Under the pieces are notes generated by a model that saw only the letters and a program-made list of their open reading frames with translations, was not told the DNA's origin and made no database searches. A program made the position numbers and the translations under genes. This document shows positions 52,601 to 64,000 of a DNA stretch of 64,000 nt, piece after piece. Source of the stretch: Archegozetes longisetosus (lineage: Eukaryota; Arthropoda; Arachnida; Sarcoptiformes; Trhypochthoniidae); assembly GCA_018873245.2 (NCBI GenBank), contig JAEMBT020000002.1, positions 4,344,001 to 4,408,000 on the forward strand, given 5' to 3'. Every line of letters starts with the position of its first letter. Positions within the stretch are counted from its first letter, which is position 1.

Positions 52601-55600
52601 GGTAAAAAAGATAACTTGTGATAATTATTTTTTGCGAATACAGTCGGGCTCCTCCCAAAGTATTATTGCATATCACGCTCACTAATAGTAATTTTCAATT
52701 TCAGCTAGAAGACGATTAGGTTAGCCTAATCTCTGTAAAGTTTGAATGTGAGAGTAATTTACAGTAATACTAAAGAATGAACATGGATTAATTCAGTATA
52801 AATTATTCTCGGTTTAGTCGAAGCTAGTGTTAGCCAACTGACTTTACCTAACGAGCTGGGTCATTCAAATAGTATTATCATATTGAAAGTATTATATCAT
52901 AATCATTTAAACTATAATTGATTTGTACTAAAAATTTGCTTTTTTAATGTGAAAATTCTTATTGGTAGTAATTCGAAAACTTTTTTGAATCTAGCCTGAA
53001 GACAACAGTTTAGCGATTTCTGGTCTAGACATAGCTTTAGAAATGTTAGTTATATACAATTTAGGGCAAGAGTTTTTAGAATTAAGTTCATTTCGATGAT
53101 ATATTTATTTACTAAAGAAAACTGAGGTTTTGTCATAGCTGAAAATTATGGCATGTGGGCAGTTCTTGAATCTGGGTCTCGAGATATGGCGCCGATGTCA
53201 ACCTACTACACGACAAGACTATAGCCTTTAGTTATTTATTTTAGATTCTATTACTTATTATACTTAAGCATTTGAAAGCAATGTTTATGTAGAGACACAA
53301 TTTTCCACATTGACTACAAACCACATAGGGACTGTACACTACTTCTAAGATGTTTATAACAAGAGTCTCAAACAATCTGTAAGAATTGAAGCGACCACTA
53401 ACACAAGTCTCGCACTGATTTTAAAACATAGAGAATAAATCTATTCTCCTATCTGTTGTAAATTGCAATTACCTTCTCTTGCACTCTCAAAGCTTTTTTA
53501 ACACATGAGAGCTATTAAATTGTCTCATCAATTATAGAATCTTGAGTCACATCAAGTGATTTGATCGGAGAAGACGATACTTAACTTGCATAACAATTGT
53601 TTTCTTCTAATGACATTAGAAGAGAAGAATCAACAAATTCATGTAAAGTAGAATCAACACTAATTGTCTCACCAAAAGCTGTTACTGAATTGATTAATTG
53701 TTTAACTTGTATTGAATTAACAATTTGACGAGACTTAAAATACATGTTTTCCTCAATTAATTAATTCTATTTACGGGATGAGAAACATTTTTTTAAGTAG
53801 CTTAGAGGGAAAACCACAAGAGTTGTAGTGAAATTAAATCCGTATTCGGCTTCCGTGTTTAAAAATAAATCTTATGCATCTCGCTCGATTCGTCTGTTAG
53901 TAGCCTGAATGCGACGTGATCTTGACAAAATAATAATCTTAATTGAAATGTCTTGAACAACCAACAGAAAATATTGCTAATTATTGGTGAGCTCTGAAAT
54001 GTATAGTGTGTAGGTGTGTAACAATGTGAAGGTGTAGCCCACGGCGAAAGTGCATTAATTTCTTAAATTATATCATATCTATGACTTTTGTGTTATTTTT
54101 GGCGAGAAATCTAATTCCGAATCTAAGACTACCTGTCTAAAACGAAACGCATTGCAAATATATAGTAACTTTATTACTCGCATAATAATATTGATAGCGA
54201 TGTCCTAAAATTATAAAATTTAGATCCCGAATTTCTAGCTGATTCGCTTTGAATCGCTTATATATCTCATTTCCTAACTATAAACCCAAAATATTAGACG
54301 AAAATAATAGGATTGAGGTTCAATAGGAAACTATTTAATAAAGAAAATATAGTGTTGTTGAAAAATAAGTCTAAAATAGCCCAACTTTGTTAAGTTAGAA
54401 AAGTTTTCAAACTTAAAATATAATAATATTAAAGTGGTATCGAATTGTTAGTAATTTCAACTCCTACTTCCACCTACTCGATCGATGGTTTAAGTCTTTC
54501 CTCGACTTGAACTTAAGATCTTTTCAAAAAAGACATGACTAGAAAAACAAAAGAATTTCGTTTTTGAACAAATGAAATTGAGTTCAAACTAAGATGGTTG
54601 AAATCCACTTTTGCATTGAAAAGATACTTTGTTTGCATAATATATTAACATTTGACTTGCATAAGCTCAAAGGTAATCCTGAAACAGTTGATAAATTGTT
54701 CTCTAATATCAAATTTAAATTCTATGAAAGACATTTATACAGTGCTTCTAAACTAACAAAGTTTAATGACTAAGCTCTCGTATTCTAAACTTGGAGTTTT
54801 CTATTATTTGCAAACCTTGTTTATTCTGGGGAAACTTGAAAACCATTTATGCAAAAGTTTGTTAAACAATCACTTGAAATAGATTCTATTTCCGTATAAA
54901 GCCCAAATTTGGACAGTTTTCAATCCAGTTGTTAGTGATTAATATCAAGCTGAGCACTGTTTCATGTCTTTGCTTCACACTTCGATGTCTTTTGCAGTAT
55001 TTTCTAAGTTAAAATTATTTTACCAATTTTGCTTACTTACTGGAAGTAAGCAAATTTCGACTAATTTTTTGAGATCCAATACGCATTCATTTTTTATTAA
55101 ATTAATACAGAAAGTGTTTATTGACTCAAACTTGAACTATTAAATTAAATCTAGAACTATTTGGCTGATTTGTCTTTGGAAAATTATTCTTAACCTAAAT
55201 GCGAGCTTCATTTTAAGACAGACAATTTTTCATATCCTGTTTTAAAGGGAATATCTTTCCCGGAAATTTGCTTTTTGTTTCAAACTCTAATCTTTGATTG
55301 TACGTAAAAAGCACTTAGATTTAATATCCTTTGGATGCTTGAATTGTTTAAGCAAGATAAATCTCAATTAAAATTAAATTACTACAATGGACTCTCATGT
55401 AAAGCAGTTAACATTTCAGAACAATCTGTCAGCTGTATAGGTGTCAGTGTCGATGAATCTTAGTATTCTCTATAATAAAAGTCATATATTATGCTACAAA
55501 CTCGTTCTCTTTAATCATTTATCATTTTGGATTCAGTCTTATATCCATTACATTGTGTTTAGAGTGAAAAATGATGCTCGACCTGATTAAAAATTCGAGT

Positions 55601-58600
55601 ATTACTCAGCAAAAGATTCAAATTTAAGGATACTTTAAAAGTAATGAAATTCTAGAACTAATCATTACAACATTCTCAGACTTTATACTCAATCAAGTGT
55701 AAAACTTCATCAAGCGATCAAATGGAGATACCGTCGGTTATATCTAGTATGGGTTTCAAAAAAGCATCCGCAGAGCCTGTTCTTTGTATTGTTTATCGGC
55801 TTTACTATTGATGCAGTTTTAGAAAATTTGCTTAAAAAATGAAACTGAAAATTCCTTGCACACAAACCATAGCATTTGAATAGTTTTATGATAAGAATCA
55901 ATTTACAAATAGGTAAAAACAGACAAACATGAAGAATAAAATTATATTAATTATAACGTCAACTAAATACATGAATAACGCGTCATTTACTTCAAAATGA
56001 AATATAACTAGCGAGGGAAGTTCGGGACTATTTAATAACCGATTTCAAAAATATTTTTATGGAATAAATAACAGGTCATATAATGTTTGAAAAGGCACAT
56101 CAAAAAGGCTGACCGGTAGACACTTACAAGTTATGACCACTCAAAGAGTGATTTCCTATGGCTTATTACTATTGACTCCTATGTTTTTTGTCTATATATT
56201 GCCTATGTGTCATGGCAATAATATTGTTAACAATGAAACACTTCAAATCAATTTGAACAAATAAAAAGATGATCTGATATTTCATATCTAAAAGTAAGTT
56301 TCTATATATCGATAGATATAAAATTTTCGCTGTTATCTTATTTCTTAAAAAATTTCTTTAGAAATCCATTGAATTTAAAAGATATGATAGATACGAAAAA
56401 TTAGAACTATCGATATATAGAAACTTACTTTTAGATATGAAATTTCAGATTATATCTTTTGTTCAAATTGTTTTGAAGTTATTCATTGTTAACAATATTA
56501 TTGCCGTCCATTGAGTAATTTGACTGAATTAGAGTACATTTTGATAGGCAAAATACATAGGAATCATTAATAATAAGCCATTGGAGATGACTTTTTGAGT
56601 GGTCATAACTCGTAAGTGTCTAGCGGTCAGCCTTTTTTATACGCCTTTTCGAACATCATGTGACATGTTATTTATGCCATAAAAATATTTTTGAAATCGG
56701 TTATTACATAGTCCCGAACTTCCCTCGTAAGATTAAATCAAGTTTAGGGAAGCTAATCTCGTTAATCGTTTATATTAATGAACAAGAGTGGAAAAAGTCT
56801 AAGCACTAATATTTATGTTTCAGGTAATTAAGATGCTATTCATAGTGGTGGCACTCTTCTGCATTTGTTGGTTACCATACCAGATGTATAATATATTACA
56901 AGAAATATATCCTGAAATTAATAAGTACTAAATATTTCAACAAACTTTCAATATAATTAAAAAATTTAATTAATCTCTATTAAATTCTTTTTAATGAATA
57001 GTTACCGGTATATAAATATAATCTGGTTTTCATGTCATTGGCTGGCAATGTCTAATTCGTGTTATAATCCATTCATATATGCCATTTATAGTGTAAGTAA
57101 TTCTAGCTTGTCATTAATTCTTTCATCATACTCGTTCATACATGCATATAACAAAAGATATTCATATCTCAGTCAAAAACATTATGAATTAATTACGATT
57201 TTATGAATTCACGTTTGCCCTTAATATGTAGATAATAATCAGTTATAAATAAAATAAAAGATCATATTCATATAGTTTGACAGAGTCATTAGAATGAAAA
57301 AACTCTTGATTTTCATCTATCTACAATTTCAAACATTCTTATGAAAAAAAAACTCAGGTTTCTTCGAAAAGTTTCTAATTTTCAAGGTACTAATTGATGG
57401 AAATAACAGGCAAGTACTACAAAACTTGTCTGCAAGCACTTTTATGTTTACCAGTAAAGTATAACGAATGTTGCCTAAAACGCACAGTAAATTTGTTTAC
57501 GTTGACCACCATAAATAGATCTTTTACGACTAAACGCAAACATTTTTAAAGTTTAACAATGAAAGGATAAATGTTTACTCATTTTTAAATTAGTGCAAGT
57601 CTGCAATCAGTTTGAAGTTTGGTTACTAGAAAAGATAATTATTTTTCTTGCATCTCCTAAAAATGATTTTAGTTGAGCTTTTTGTTTGCTCAAACATCAC
57701 ATTTTTAATCCAGACCATTCCCATTTAAAAAAGGGACTGCGTTGATATTGATTAGGTTAGGTTAGGTGTTCAAATTGAAAGTTCATAGCAATGTTAAAAC
57801 TTCATTCAATATTTCATTGATCATTTTCGAGCCTACGATAAATCGAAATGTAGATTTATAATTATCATAATCTATAATTGCCATAATCAAATAAGTTTTT
57901 AAGAATACATGGTTTATACGGAACGAGACTGAATTAGGAACTAGATCATAGATTTTGCACCAAATAAGTACTAATTTAAAGTAAGGCTGTTGGAACTTTA
58001 CTAATCAAATAATATTTGCCTTACTCAATATTTTACGAAATACTAAATAAAGATATTTGAATATGAATAAAATTCTATATTGGAAAAAGTTCTTGAGTAG
58101 CATATACTTAATATTATGCAAGCGTATTAGTACGACTCCTACGCCTATAAACAAGCTATGCATTAGTTTATAAGAAGTGCAAACCGGTCAATACGATTGA
58201 TGTTTATAATCTCTTCCGTATAATTTGTCAATATCTGACAGCCATGGTAATGTTCACTCAATCACTAAGTTAGGATTTCGCAGATGTGTTCTTATTATTA
58301 ATTTCACTAAACTTGTTTGCCTTACAAATATGAAGAGATGTTTGAGCAAACAATTTATTTGAAAATTAGGTTAAGTTTTAATTATTTATTTCGAGAATTG
58401 TATGACCAGACTTACAATAGATATGAAAGCACAGCTAAAAACAAGTTGAATATAACAATTAGTTATGATCGTAATCAAATTTATCAAGTTTATTACTGCA
58501 TGTAATTTTTCAGTTGATTGAAGCTTAAAATAGTTTGATTAATGAAAAATATCCAGGATCAATTATAACTGAATTTTGAAATAACGTAATTTATAAAGTG

Positions 58601-60892
58601 AAAAATGATCACAATCTAATAAACTTTTATCTCTTAATGCAGTAGTATCCCAAGAATAATAGCTAAAATTAAACTTACGAAAGAAAAATTTCAACCATCA
58701 TAACTAATTGCCGTATTTAGTTGGTTTTTAGCTGTGCTTTCATTTCTGTTGTAAGTCTAGTCATTTTAATCTCGAAACAAATGATATTCTCAAATTTTTC
58801 TTTCGCAGCCTATAAATAAGTTTAATTTTAGCTATTATCCTTGCGATACGATTGCATTAAGAGATAATGAGATAGTTTATTAAATTGTGATCATTTTTCA
58901 CTTTATAAATTATATTATTTCAAAATTCAGTTATAACTGATCGAGTAATAAAACTACTTTAAGCTTTAATCATTTGAAATTTCTATACAGCAAAAAACTC
59001 TAAAAGTTTTATTACTGAGAATATATCAATTTAAAAGACTATTTAAGCCTAAGGCAAATCTTACTATTAGGAACATTGCGTATACCTATCACGTCTAACT
59101 GCTTTTTAACAATAAGTTTTCAATTCTAACAAAACTAAGGGTTGCCAGAGTTTAGCTGAGACACAAATCCTTACCATTGCATTATTTTTACTTTTGATAT
59201 TTGAAGTTTCGGATTAAAAGTTGTAAGTTAGAGTACTAAGGGGTATCCAAAAATTGTTAGCGATAGTAACACAGAGTCAATCGTTAAGTATAACTAACTT
59301 GACCTGAAGCTTCGTTCAATACCGTCTACTATTGATTGATCTTATCTAGAAATAAATCACAGACTAATTAACTCACAGATTAGAGTCGGATGTCTAAAAG
59401 TTTATTAAGTACACGAGCGAGCGTCCCAAGCGATCGATAGTCTTGATTAAGATTGAAAATTATTGTTGCAAAAGAAGAATTTGATTCTTAAGATAATTTG
59501 ATTCGCTAAACATTATTTTCTTATGTCAGCTATTGTTTTCTATGTAAATAAAATAAGATTTACTTCTTGTATATTAAGTAACCACAACATTTTAGCGTTA
59601 TAATTGATGGCTTCTCTTTGAATACAACTTCTGCTATTCTGTTAGATTGAGTGTGAATTTTTTGCTCCAAAGAATTCTTATTCAACTACTTCACAGAATC
59701 AACGGACGCAAGAACTCTATTTCATTGCAACAATTGTAGTTAAATCTGAATTATAGCCCTCAAAGTATTTTATTTTTTCTTAGACCTGAAAGATTGTTTC
59801 AATCGATAAGAAACAAGAAAAGTTTTCATCTTTTATTGAATTTTTTAAGGAGCAGAGAACTTGCAACTTCTCCATCAAAATTTACTCGTTATAGGAAATG
59901 AACAATAATTGAAACTTTGATAAAAATTATTGAGAAACTTTAAATATACAGTCTATCCCAGGTATAGTGATCGGATTGGTGCAGCCAAGGCGTTCATTAT
60001 AAGTGGGATTCAATAATAACTTTGTCATTCAAAATGTTAATTATAATGCTCAAATTCAAAATATTAACTCATTTATAGATATATAAAGGTCCAGATAGCA
60101 AAGTCAATCTAATTTGCATTACGTTTAATCTTAAACAATAATTTTACAATTGCTCGATTTTATAATCTTGAGAAGAGTTGAGAACTATACGTGAAAACAT
60201 TTGCTCACAATAACCGTATTTTGACTATAAGAGTGTTAGCTATAACCATACTTTTTATTATGAGCTTTACGGAATTAGTACCTTGTATAAAGCAATGTGG
60301 TCACTATAGCCAGAGACTAACTATAATCGGTTCACTATATCCACGATAGGTTATATATCTTTTTTCATTATATATCTTTTAGCAATTTTATTGTGAAGTC
60401 TTTTTTGTAAACTTTTTACACAACTTTTCCAAATGCTTTTTGTTTCAAATATAGGAACGATTTAACGCAGAATTTCGTTATCGATTTGGTTTTTGTTGCT
60501 GTTTATGTTGCCAACATTGGGGACCCCACCGGTCAAACAATAGCAACACTATTATAATAACAACCACTACTGAATACGAACAAAGCCAATGGATCACTCA
60601 ATCACATCATACTTCTGCCTCCAACGTATTGCATAGTAATAATAACAAAAAGCGGACATTGGTCTGCATTCCCGGTTCGTCATCAGAATCATCAGCCCAT
60701 TCAAAGAAGTCAAACAATAAGAAAATAAAATCACTTAGTAAGCCTAAAGAATTACAGATTTGTAGTATCGAAAGACTCAATGATTCCAGTAATAATAGCA
60801 GTGATCGAGTTTGTCATATTAATTCAATTACATGCGAAAATCATAGGACCAAAGATAAGTTAGACTCAGATTATATTGAATCTAGTCTTTGA
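36813..60892 (+). CDS. Lkr: Leucokinin (myokinin) receptor, class A GPCR, four exons
   Basis: Exons 36813-37613, 56824-56924, 57002-57092 and 60455-60892 join in frame to 476 residues. The product is a seven-helix G-protein-coupled receptor of the plasma membrane. In insects and ticks this family binds leucokinin/myokinin peptides and controls diuresis and gut muscle, usually through calcium signalling. Diagnostic stretches are IPFQFQAALLQRWDLPWFMC (TM2-TM3), the DRYRAVIHP motif (D146-R147-Y148), CICWLPY in TM6, HWLAMSNSCYNPFIY with NPxxY at 323-327, and a disulfide pair C122-C204. The TM2-TM3 and TM7 stretches match the leucokinin receptor pattern I recall far better than RYamide or tachykinin receptors. 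The N-terminus has N-glycosylation sequons (NQT, NIS). Intron 1 is about 19.2 kb and full of repeats; the other introns are 77 nt and about 3.4 kb. A 5' non-coding exon cannot be excluded. Confidence 0.92.
41701..42229. mobile_element. Mariner-type non-autonomous element
   Basis: A 529-bp element with terminal inverted repeats TTAGGTCGAACCAAAAGT ... ACTTTTGGTTCGACCTAA, exact over 18 bp, flanked by TA at 41699-41700 and 42230-42231. A TTAGGT(T/C)G start resembles mariner ends. No transposase frame with a DDD/E pattern is visible inside, so it is a MITE or a deletion derivative. Confidence 0.8.
42491..42875. mobile_element. Pogo-like MITE, copy 1
   Basis: It shares with the copies at 51370 and 59949 the ordered blocks AATCTATCCTGG..., AACGGGATTCATT, TTCAAAATGTTAACTATAAA, ATTCAAAATATTAGCTCAAA and TATAGATATATAAAGGTTA. 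The right end TTCACTATAACTGTAGG is a diverged inverted match of the left. Both ends are worn, so the limits are approximate. Confidence 0.6.
46095..46635. repeat. Foldback repeat in Lkr intron 1
   Basis: The left arm (about 46095-46245), with GAGTGTGAGTTTGCACCGAA and AACTAGTTAGTAATCCAAAC, is mirrored by the right arm (about 46515-46635), with GTTTGGATTACTAATTAGTT and TTCAGTGCAAACTCACACTC. The spacer is about 270 bp of AT-rich DNA. A non-autonomous foldback element; no target duplication identified. Confidence 0.7.
51370..51760. mobile_element. Pogo-like MITE, copy 2
   Basis: It starts CAGTCTATCCCGGTTGCAGT after a TA dinucleotide and carries the same internal blocks as copies 1 and 3, including GATTTTGACTATAAGAGGGT and TAACTATAACCATACTTTTT. 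The repeated notion of CTATAA/TTATAG words and the CAGT start resemble pogo/Tigger-type ends. The right terminus is unclear. Confidence 0.6.
56012..56727. mobile_element. Long-armed foldback element next to Lkr exon 2
   Basis: The ends CGAGGGAAGTTCGGGACTAT and ATAGTCCCGAACTTCCCTCG are exact reverse complements, and similarity extends through arms of about 300 bp (for example GTGGTCATAACTCGTAAGTG on the right mirrors CACTTACAAGTTATGACCAC on the left). TA lies close to both ends. It stops about 96 bp before the exon 2 acceptor, so it carries no coding sequence but sits next to the splice region. Confidence 0.8.
56824..56924 (+). CDS. Lkr: Lkr exon 2: TM6 and extracellular loop 3
   Basis: It follows a TTTCAG acceptor and codes residues 268-300 plus two bases of the next codon: VIKMLFIVVALFCICWLPYQ and a loop ending YPEIN. 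The CWLP motif of TM6 is intact. The donor GTACTA at 56925 keeps phase 2. The exon is only 101 nt, too short for simple open-frame scans. Confidence 0.9.
57002..57092 (+). CDS. Lkr: Lkr exon 3: TM7
   Basis: It begins after ATGAATAG, a 77-nt intron from exon 2, completes the Asn codon at residue 301 and encodes YRYINIIWFSCHWLAMSNSC followed by YNPFIYAIYS (to residue 331). The NPxxY motif is intact. The donor GTAAGT at 57093 is in phase 0. The longer open frame to 57206 is intron read-through. Confidence 0.92.
58393..58985. repeat. Foldback cluster in Lkr intron 3
   Basis: The arms at about 58508-58690 and 58795-58985 are reverse complements: AAAGTGAAAAATGATCACAA on the left mirrors TTGTGATCATTTTTCACTTT on the right. 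An additional piece at about 58393-58480 is the reverse complement of the loop (58690-58790), sharing GAAAGCACAGCTAAAAAC. The arrangement suggests two overlapping or rearranged foldback copies. Confidence 0.7.
59949..60354. mobile_element. Pogo-like MITE, copy 3
   Basis: It starts CAGTCTATCCCAGGTATAGT after TA and ends with TTCACTATATCCACGATAGG, the inverted counterpart, followed by TTATA. The internal blocks match copies 1 and 2. It is the best-preserved copy and defines the family: about 405 bp, TA target site, TATAGTGA-type inverted words, no coding capacity. Confidence 0.68.
60455..60892 (+). CDS. Lkr: Lkr exon 4: helix 8 and long cytoplasmic tail
   Basis: After the acceptor AAATATAG it encodes residues 332-476, beginning ERFNAEFRYRFGFCCCLCC. 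This matches the (E)KF(xx)EF(xx)RF start of the leucokinin receptor tail and supplies a cysteine cluster likely to be palmitoylated. The remaining tail is rich in Ser, Asn, Thr and Lys, giving many possible phosphorylation sites. The stop is TGA at 60890-60892. Confidence 0.88.
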   Translation, partial: ERFNAEFRYRFGFCCCLCCQHWGPHRSNNSNTIIITTTTEYEQSQWITQSHHTSASNVLHSNNNKKRTLVCIPGSSSESSAHSKKSNNKKIKSLSKPKELQICSIERLNDSSNNSSDRVCHINSITCENHRTKDKLDSDYIESSL

Positions 60893-63800
60893 TTATTTTT
60901 TCGATTCAAAGGGACTGTAAAATAATAGACTCTTTCGAGTCATTTGTGACATGCAGTTTGTGCAATACTTTATAGTTCTTATAGTTCTTGCAGTTCTTAT
61001 AATGGAAATTACTGACAAATACTCTAACATCAAGTCTGCAGAAGATCGAAATTTGAAGGATACTCTCTTGTCATTTGACCGGAATTTCTCAGCAGTATTT
61101 TTCAAGTAAATATCAATAAGTATGTCAACTGCACATCAACTCTCATAATACAGGCTTTGCGTAGAAAATGCTTTTAAAATATTTTTATTACAAAAACAAA
61201 CAATACGTATTCGCACTTACAGCAAATTTTATTGAATATTATTTATGATTAAAGTATAATATATTGCGAGGTAAATTCCAGAAGACTCTCCCAACTCAAT
61301 CGTTTGATCGGCTGATCCAACTCAACAATGAATATTCATCACCGTATTATCTAAGAATTAAATTGTAATAGATTAAGACCCTAAATAGGTCTAGGTGATC
61401 AAATGGAAATGAGTTAAATATTTTACTCTTCTATAATACGATTTTCAGTACTGATAAAGCATTGTTTCAATAAAAAGTCAGATAAGACAGTTTAACGGGT
61501 GCTAAAGATGGTGCTTATTTGTCTTCAACCCTATAATTGAGTGAAGATTTGAAAACTAGAGCAGAAAAACTTGCTAGAGTTCAATGAAAAATCAAGGGAT
61601 TTTATGCTTTCGTTTTTTTATCTTTATTTGATTTAGAGTGACATAAATCCAACTTTTAATGAATTGAACGCCACATCATTTCGATTTAATTATATTTTTC
61701 AATGAATGCTGCATTGAAAACATTTTTCCAGCTTAATGTCATACGAATTCATTATCCATAAACTTGATGAATGAATAGCGAAATAAAATAGTTGAGGTCT
61801 TATCTATTCGCATAAATTAGTTTTGAGTAAGCGTGTGACTTAAGTGGGCAAAACTAATTGATTGTAGGAAAGGCAAATCTGATTTGCTTCTACTCTACGA
61901 ACAAGCCGACGAGTTGGGTTGGTTTAGTCACTAAATTCGGATGTTGATCAATTTATAAATTTAATTTCTGTTATTTCTATTATGAAAAGTTACTTAACTT
62001 AAAATTTGAACAATAAAATAGTAAATAGTTTATGATGATTGTAATTTAGATGAATACAGTCCTTTTAAAAAGTTTCGAAAATATGTCACATACTGTTAAC
62101 ACTTTGACGAACAGTACACTAAATCTTTATGAAAACAGTTTCCAGAACCATTTTCATTTTGAATCAGCTTTCAAAATTTAATCTTCTCTCCTTTAAAATA
62201 AACTAATGCTTTTTTCCAACTCAAGTACGTTCTATCTCTTTTGGGCCATTAGTTTTTTTTATTAAACTTTTATCTGTGGATTCAACTCATTAGTAGACGA
62301 GTTCTCTTTTTAAACTTTGAGCCAAATTAGTAGAGTTTGTCGTTTGTAAAATAATGCTCTACAGATAAGTGTATATCTTTGGAATGTTTACGAGATTATT
62401 TGAAAGGACTGTACACTTCATTATTCAAAAAATGATTGATTACTCTCATCAAAGTTTTGTTAATAAAATGAAAACCAAAGATGGTAGGAAACAAAATATT
62501 CTAAATACTTTTGTGTTATATCAGATTCTAAAGTAATCAAAATGTATCAAAGATGAAATTATTTTTAACTTAGTACTCGTTTAAATTTCTATTGTTGATA
62601 TTATTAAGCAATAAACATTGTTAATTGAATTTTTGAAAAATTAATTTTGCATTTTATGCTTCTTTCGCAACTTCTTCAATATATTTAACTAATTTTATTC
62701 TTTACAACACAAAAAGTTATAAGCTTTTACAATTTCTATAAACCATTATTCTCGAAGATGAAAAATCTCCTAAAAATGCTAGTGCATACAATGTTTGTTT
62801 CCTGGTTATCCAATGCTTTTTTCTAATTTATTATAAATTCAATAGTTTATTTTAGATAAAAGTAGATATAGCTTATCAAAGAGTTACAAAGATTTTTCTT
62901 AAAGTGAACAACTGCTTGTTATTTTTCAGTTTAATGCGAAGAATCACAGAATAGTATGTGACTCTGAATGTATTATCACAAATAGGCTTGAGGGGCCTCC
63001 TAAACAAAAACTAAAAATATAAAAGATAACAACGCACCCAAAGTTTCATTATAAAAATCTTTAGAGGTATTATCAGTAGTTAAATGTTTCAAAGAGCGAA
63101 AATTATATTTTCGTGATAGTGAAAATATTTTTGTAGTAAACTTAGCAAAATAGTTGCTTTGCAGTTAAGTGACATTACCGGATGTGATTAACTCCATGTA
63201 CGATCATGGGATTTATTTTCGAAACACCATATGCAGCTTTTCAAACAACTTATACTAACAGCAAAAATATTATAGCTTTTTCTCAATCCAATAAGTATTA
63301 AGTAGATATTAATTTTAGTAAATATGAATCTAATAGTGACTCAAGGTTTCATATAAATTGGTCAGTAATATGTAAGATTTCATGAAAGTTTGCGTGCTGT
63401 CTCAAAAATAAATCGGACAAGAAGTATACGTTAAAATATGTGCTTGAATAACAATAAAAGCCAATAAGAGATGAGCCAAGGAAAAGATTGAATAAACAAT
63501 GTTGCCATATTATTTTCATAAGAATAATTTCTTATAATGAGTCGTAAAATTGAAAATTTATCTTTAAATTTCTTCATGTGTTATCATTTCTATCGAAATT
63601 TATCGGTAAAACGATTAATGCATGCAAAAGTTCATTATTTTGTCTTGTATAAGTCAGATCTAAACTTAAGTTTTATAAAAGTCTTCAAAATCTTAGTTGC
63701 TTAAATATTAAATGATCCCTAAGTATGTTAGACACGAAAAAGCTCCATTTGATGTATACTTTTTGTCCTGTTGTGCTATTAGATTCTATAGTCCATGCGT

Positions 63801-64000
63801 AAACCTGGTCTAAACAAAATCTTGGTCAAAGCATCCAATTATTCACTTTTCATTCCTGTTAATCATTTTGTAAATCAGGCTCAGATTCAAGTTCAGTCAG
63901 TGTTTTGTGATTTAATTAATTTTTAGATTCATTGACGAACGTGACCCGCAATAATAATATGTTTTGAATAAGAGATAAAAATAAAATTTCTATTTTTAAG
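60893..64000. other. Downstream of Lkr, non-coding
   Basis: It contains the 3' untranslated region of the receptor (end not defined) and AT-rich DNA. A short GTTCTTATAGTTCTTGCAGT triplication lies near 60975. I see no gene, transposon end or large repeat to the window edge. Confidence 0.5.

Larger units (their letters stand above)
37614..56823 (+). other. Lkr intron 1 (about 19.2 kb)
   Basis: It begins GTAAGT and ends TTTCAG. It contains a mariner-type element (41701-42229), two pogo-like MITE copies (about 42491-42875 and 51370-51760), a foldback (about 46095-46635) and a long-armed inverted-repeat element just before exon 2 (56012-56727). I found no nested host gene: the open frames at 40822-41061, 43464-43661, 45582-45791 and 52278-52544 show no recognisable family or signal. 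Confidence 0.8.
57093..60454 (+). other. Lkr intron 3 (about 3.4 kb)
   Basis: It begins GTAAGT and ends AAATATAG. It holds a foldback cluster (about 58393-58985) and a pogo-like MITE (59949-60354) ending 100 bp before exon 4. A TTAGGTTAGGTTAGG triplet lies at about 57754. No separate gene recognised. Confidence 0.8.

Noticed and set aside
58317-58505. 62-codon open frame on the plus strand
   Set aside because: Overlaps a foldback repeat and lies in Lkr intron 3; no family pattern.

Overview
The window is AT-rich, intron-containing eukaryotic nuclear DNA with low gene density. The genes found are arthropod-like: an insect/tick-type leucokinin (myokinin) receptor, a gustatory-receptor-like seven-helix protein, and a tandem set of degenerin/ENaC channel genes. 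Large expansions of gustatory receptors and ENaCs, together with very short introns (57-105 nt here), are known from acariform mites such as spider mites and their relatives. A mite is therefore my best guess, but the sequence alone does not prove it.

Layout. 1-1.6 kb: non-coding, with an 11-bp minisatellite. 1.6-2.8 kb: a single-exon gustatory-receptor-like gene. 5.4-13.4 kb: three tandem, same-strand DEG/ENaC genes (A, B, C). A and B share one intron position; C has a one-base frameshift at an A-run and is broken as read. 16.7-18.2 kb: a two-exon secreted protein whose sequence resembles bacterial (actinobacterial-type) secreted proteins, a candidate lateral gene transfer. 20.6-31.1 kb: a transposon-rich stretch holding a decayed MULE with terminal inverted repeats (TIRs) and a near-perfect 9-bp target-site duplication (TSD), a hAT remnant with a perfect 8-bp TSD nested in a foldback element, a long inverted repeat with a mariner-type MITE in its loop, and a three-level nest of inverted-repeat elements. 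36.8-60.9 kb: a four-exon leucokinin receptor gene of 476 residues, whose first intron is about 19.2 kb and carries at least four repeat elements. 60.9-64 kb: nothing recognised.

All recognised genes lie on the + strand. The receptor genes (GR-like, ENaC x3, Lkr) act in membrane signalling or chemosensation. The putative acquired gene would be secreted and stands apart functionally. I found no RNA genes, CRISPR arrays or bacterial-type operons. Exon joins were worked out by hand from reading frame, GT/AG sites and family alignment from memory.
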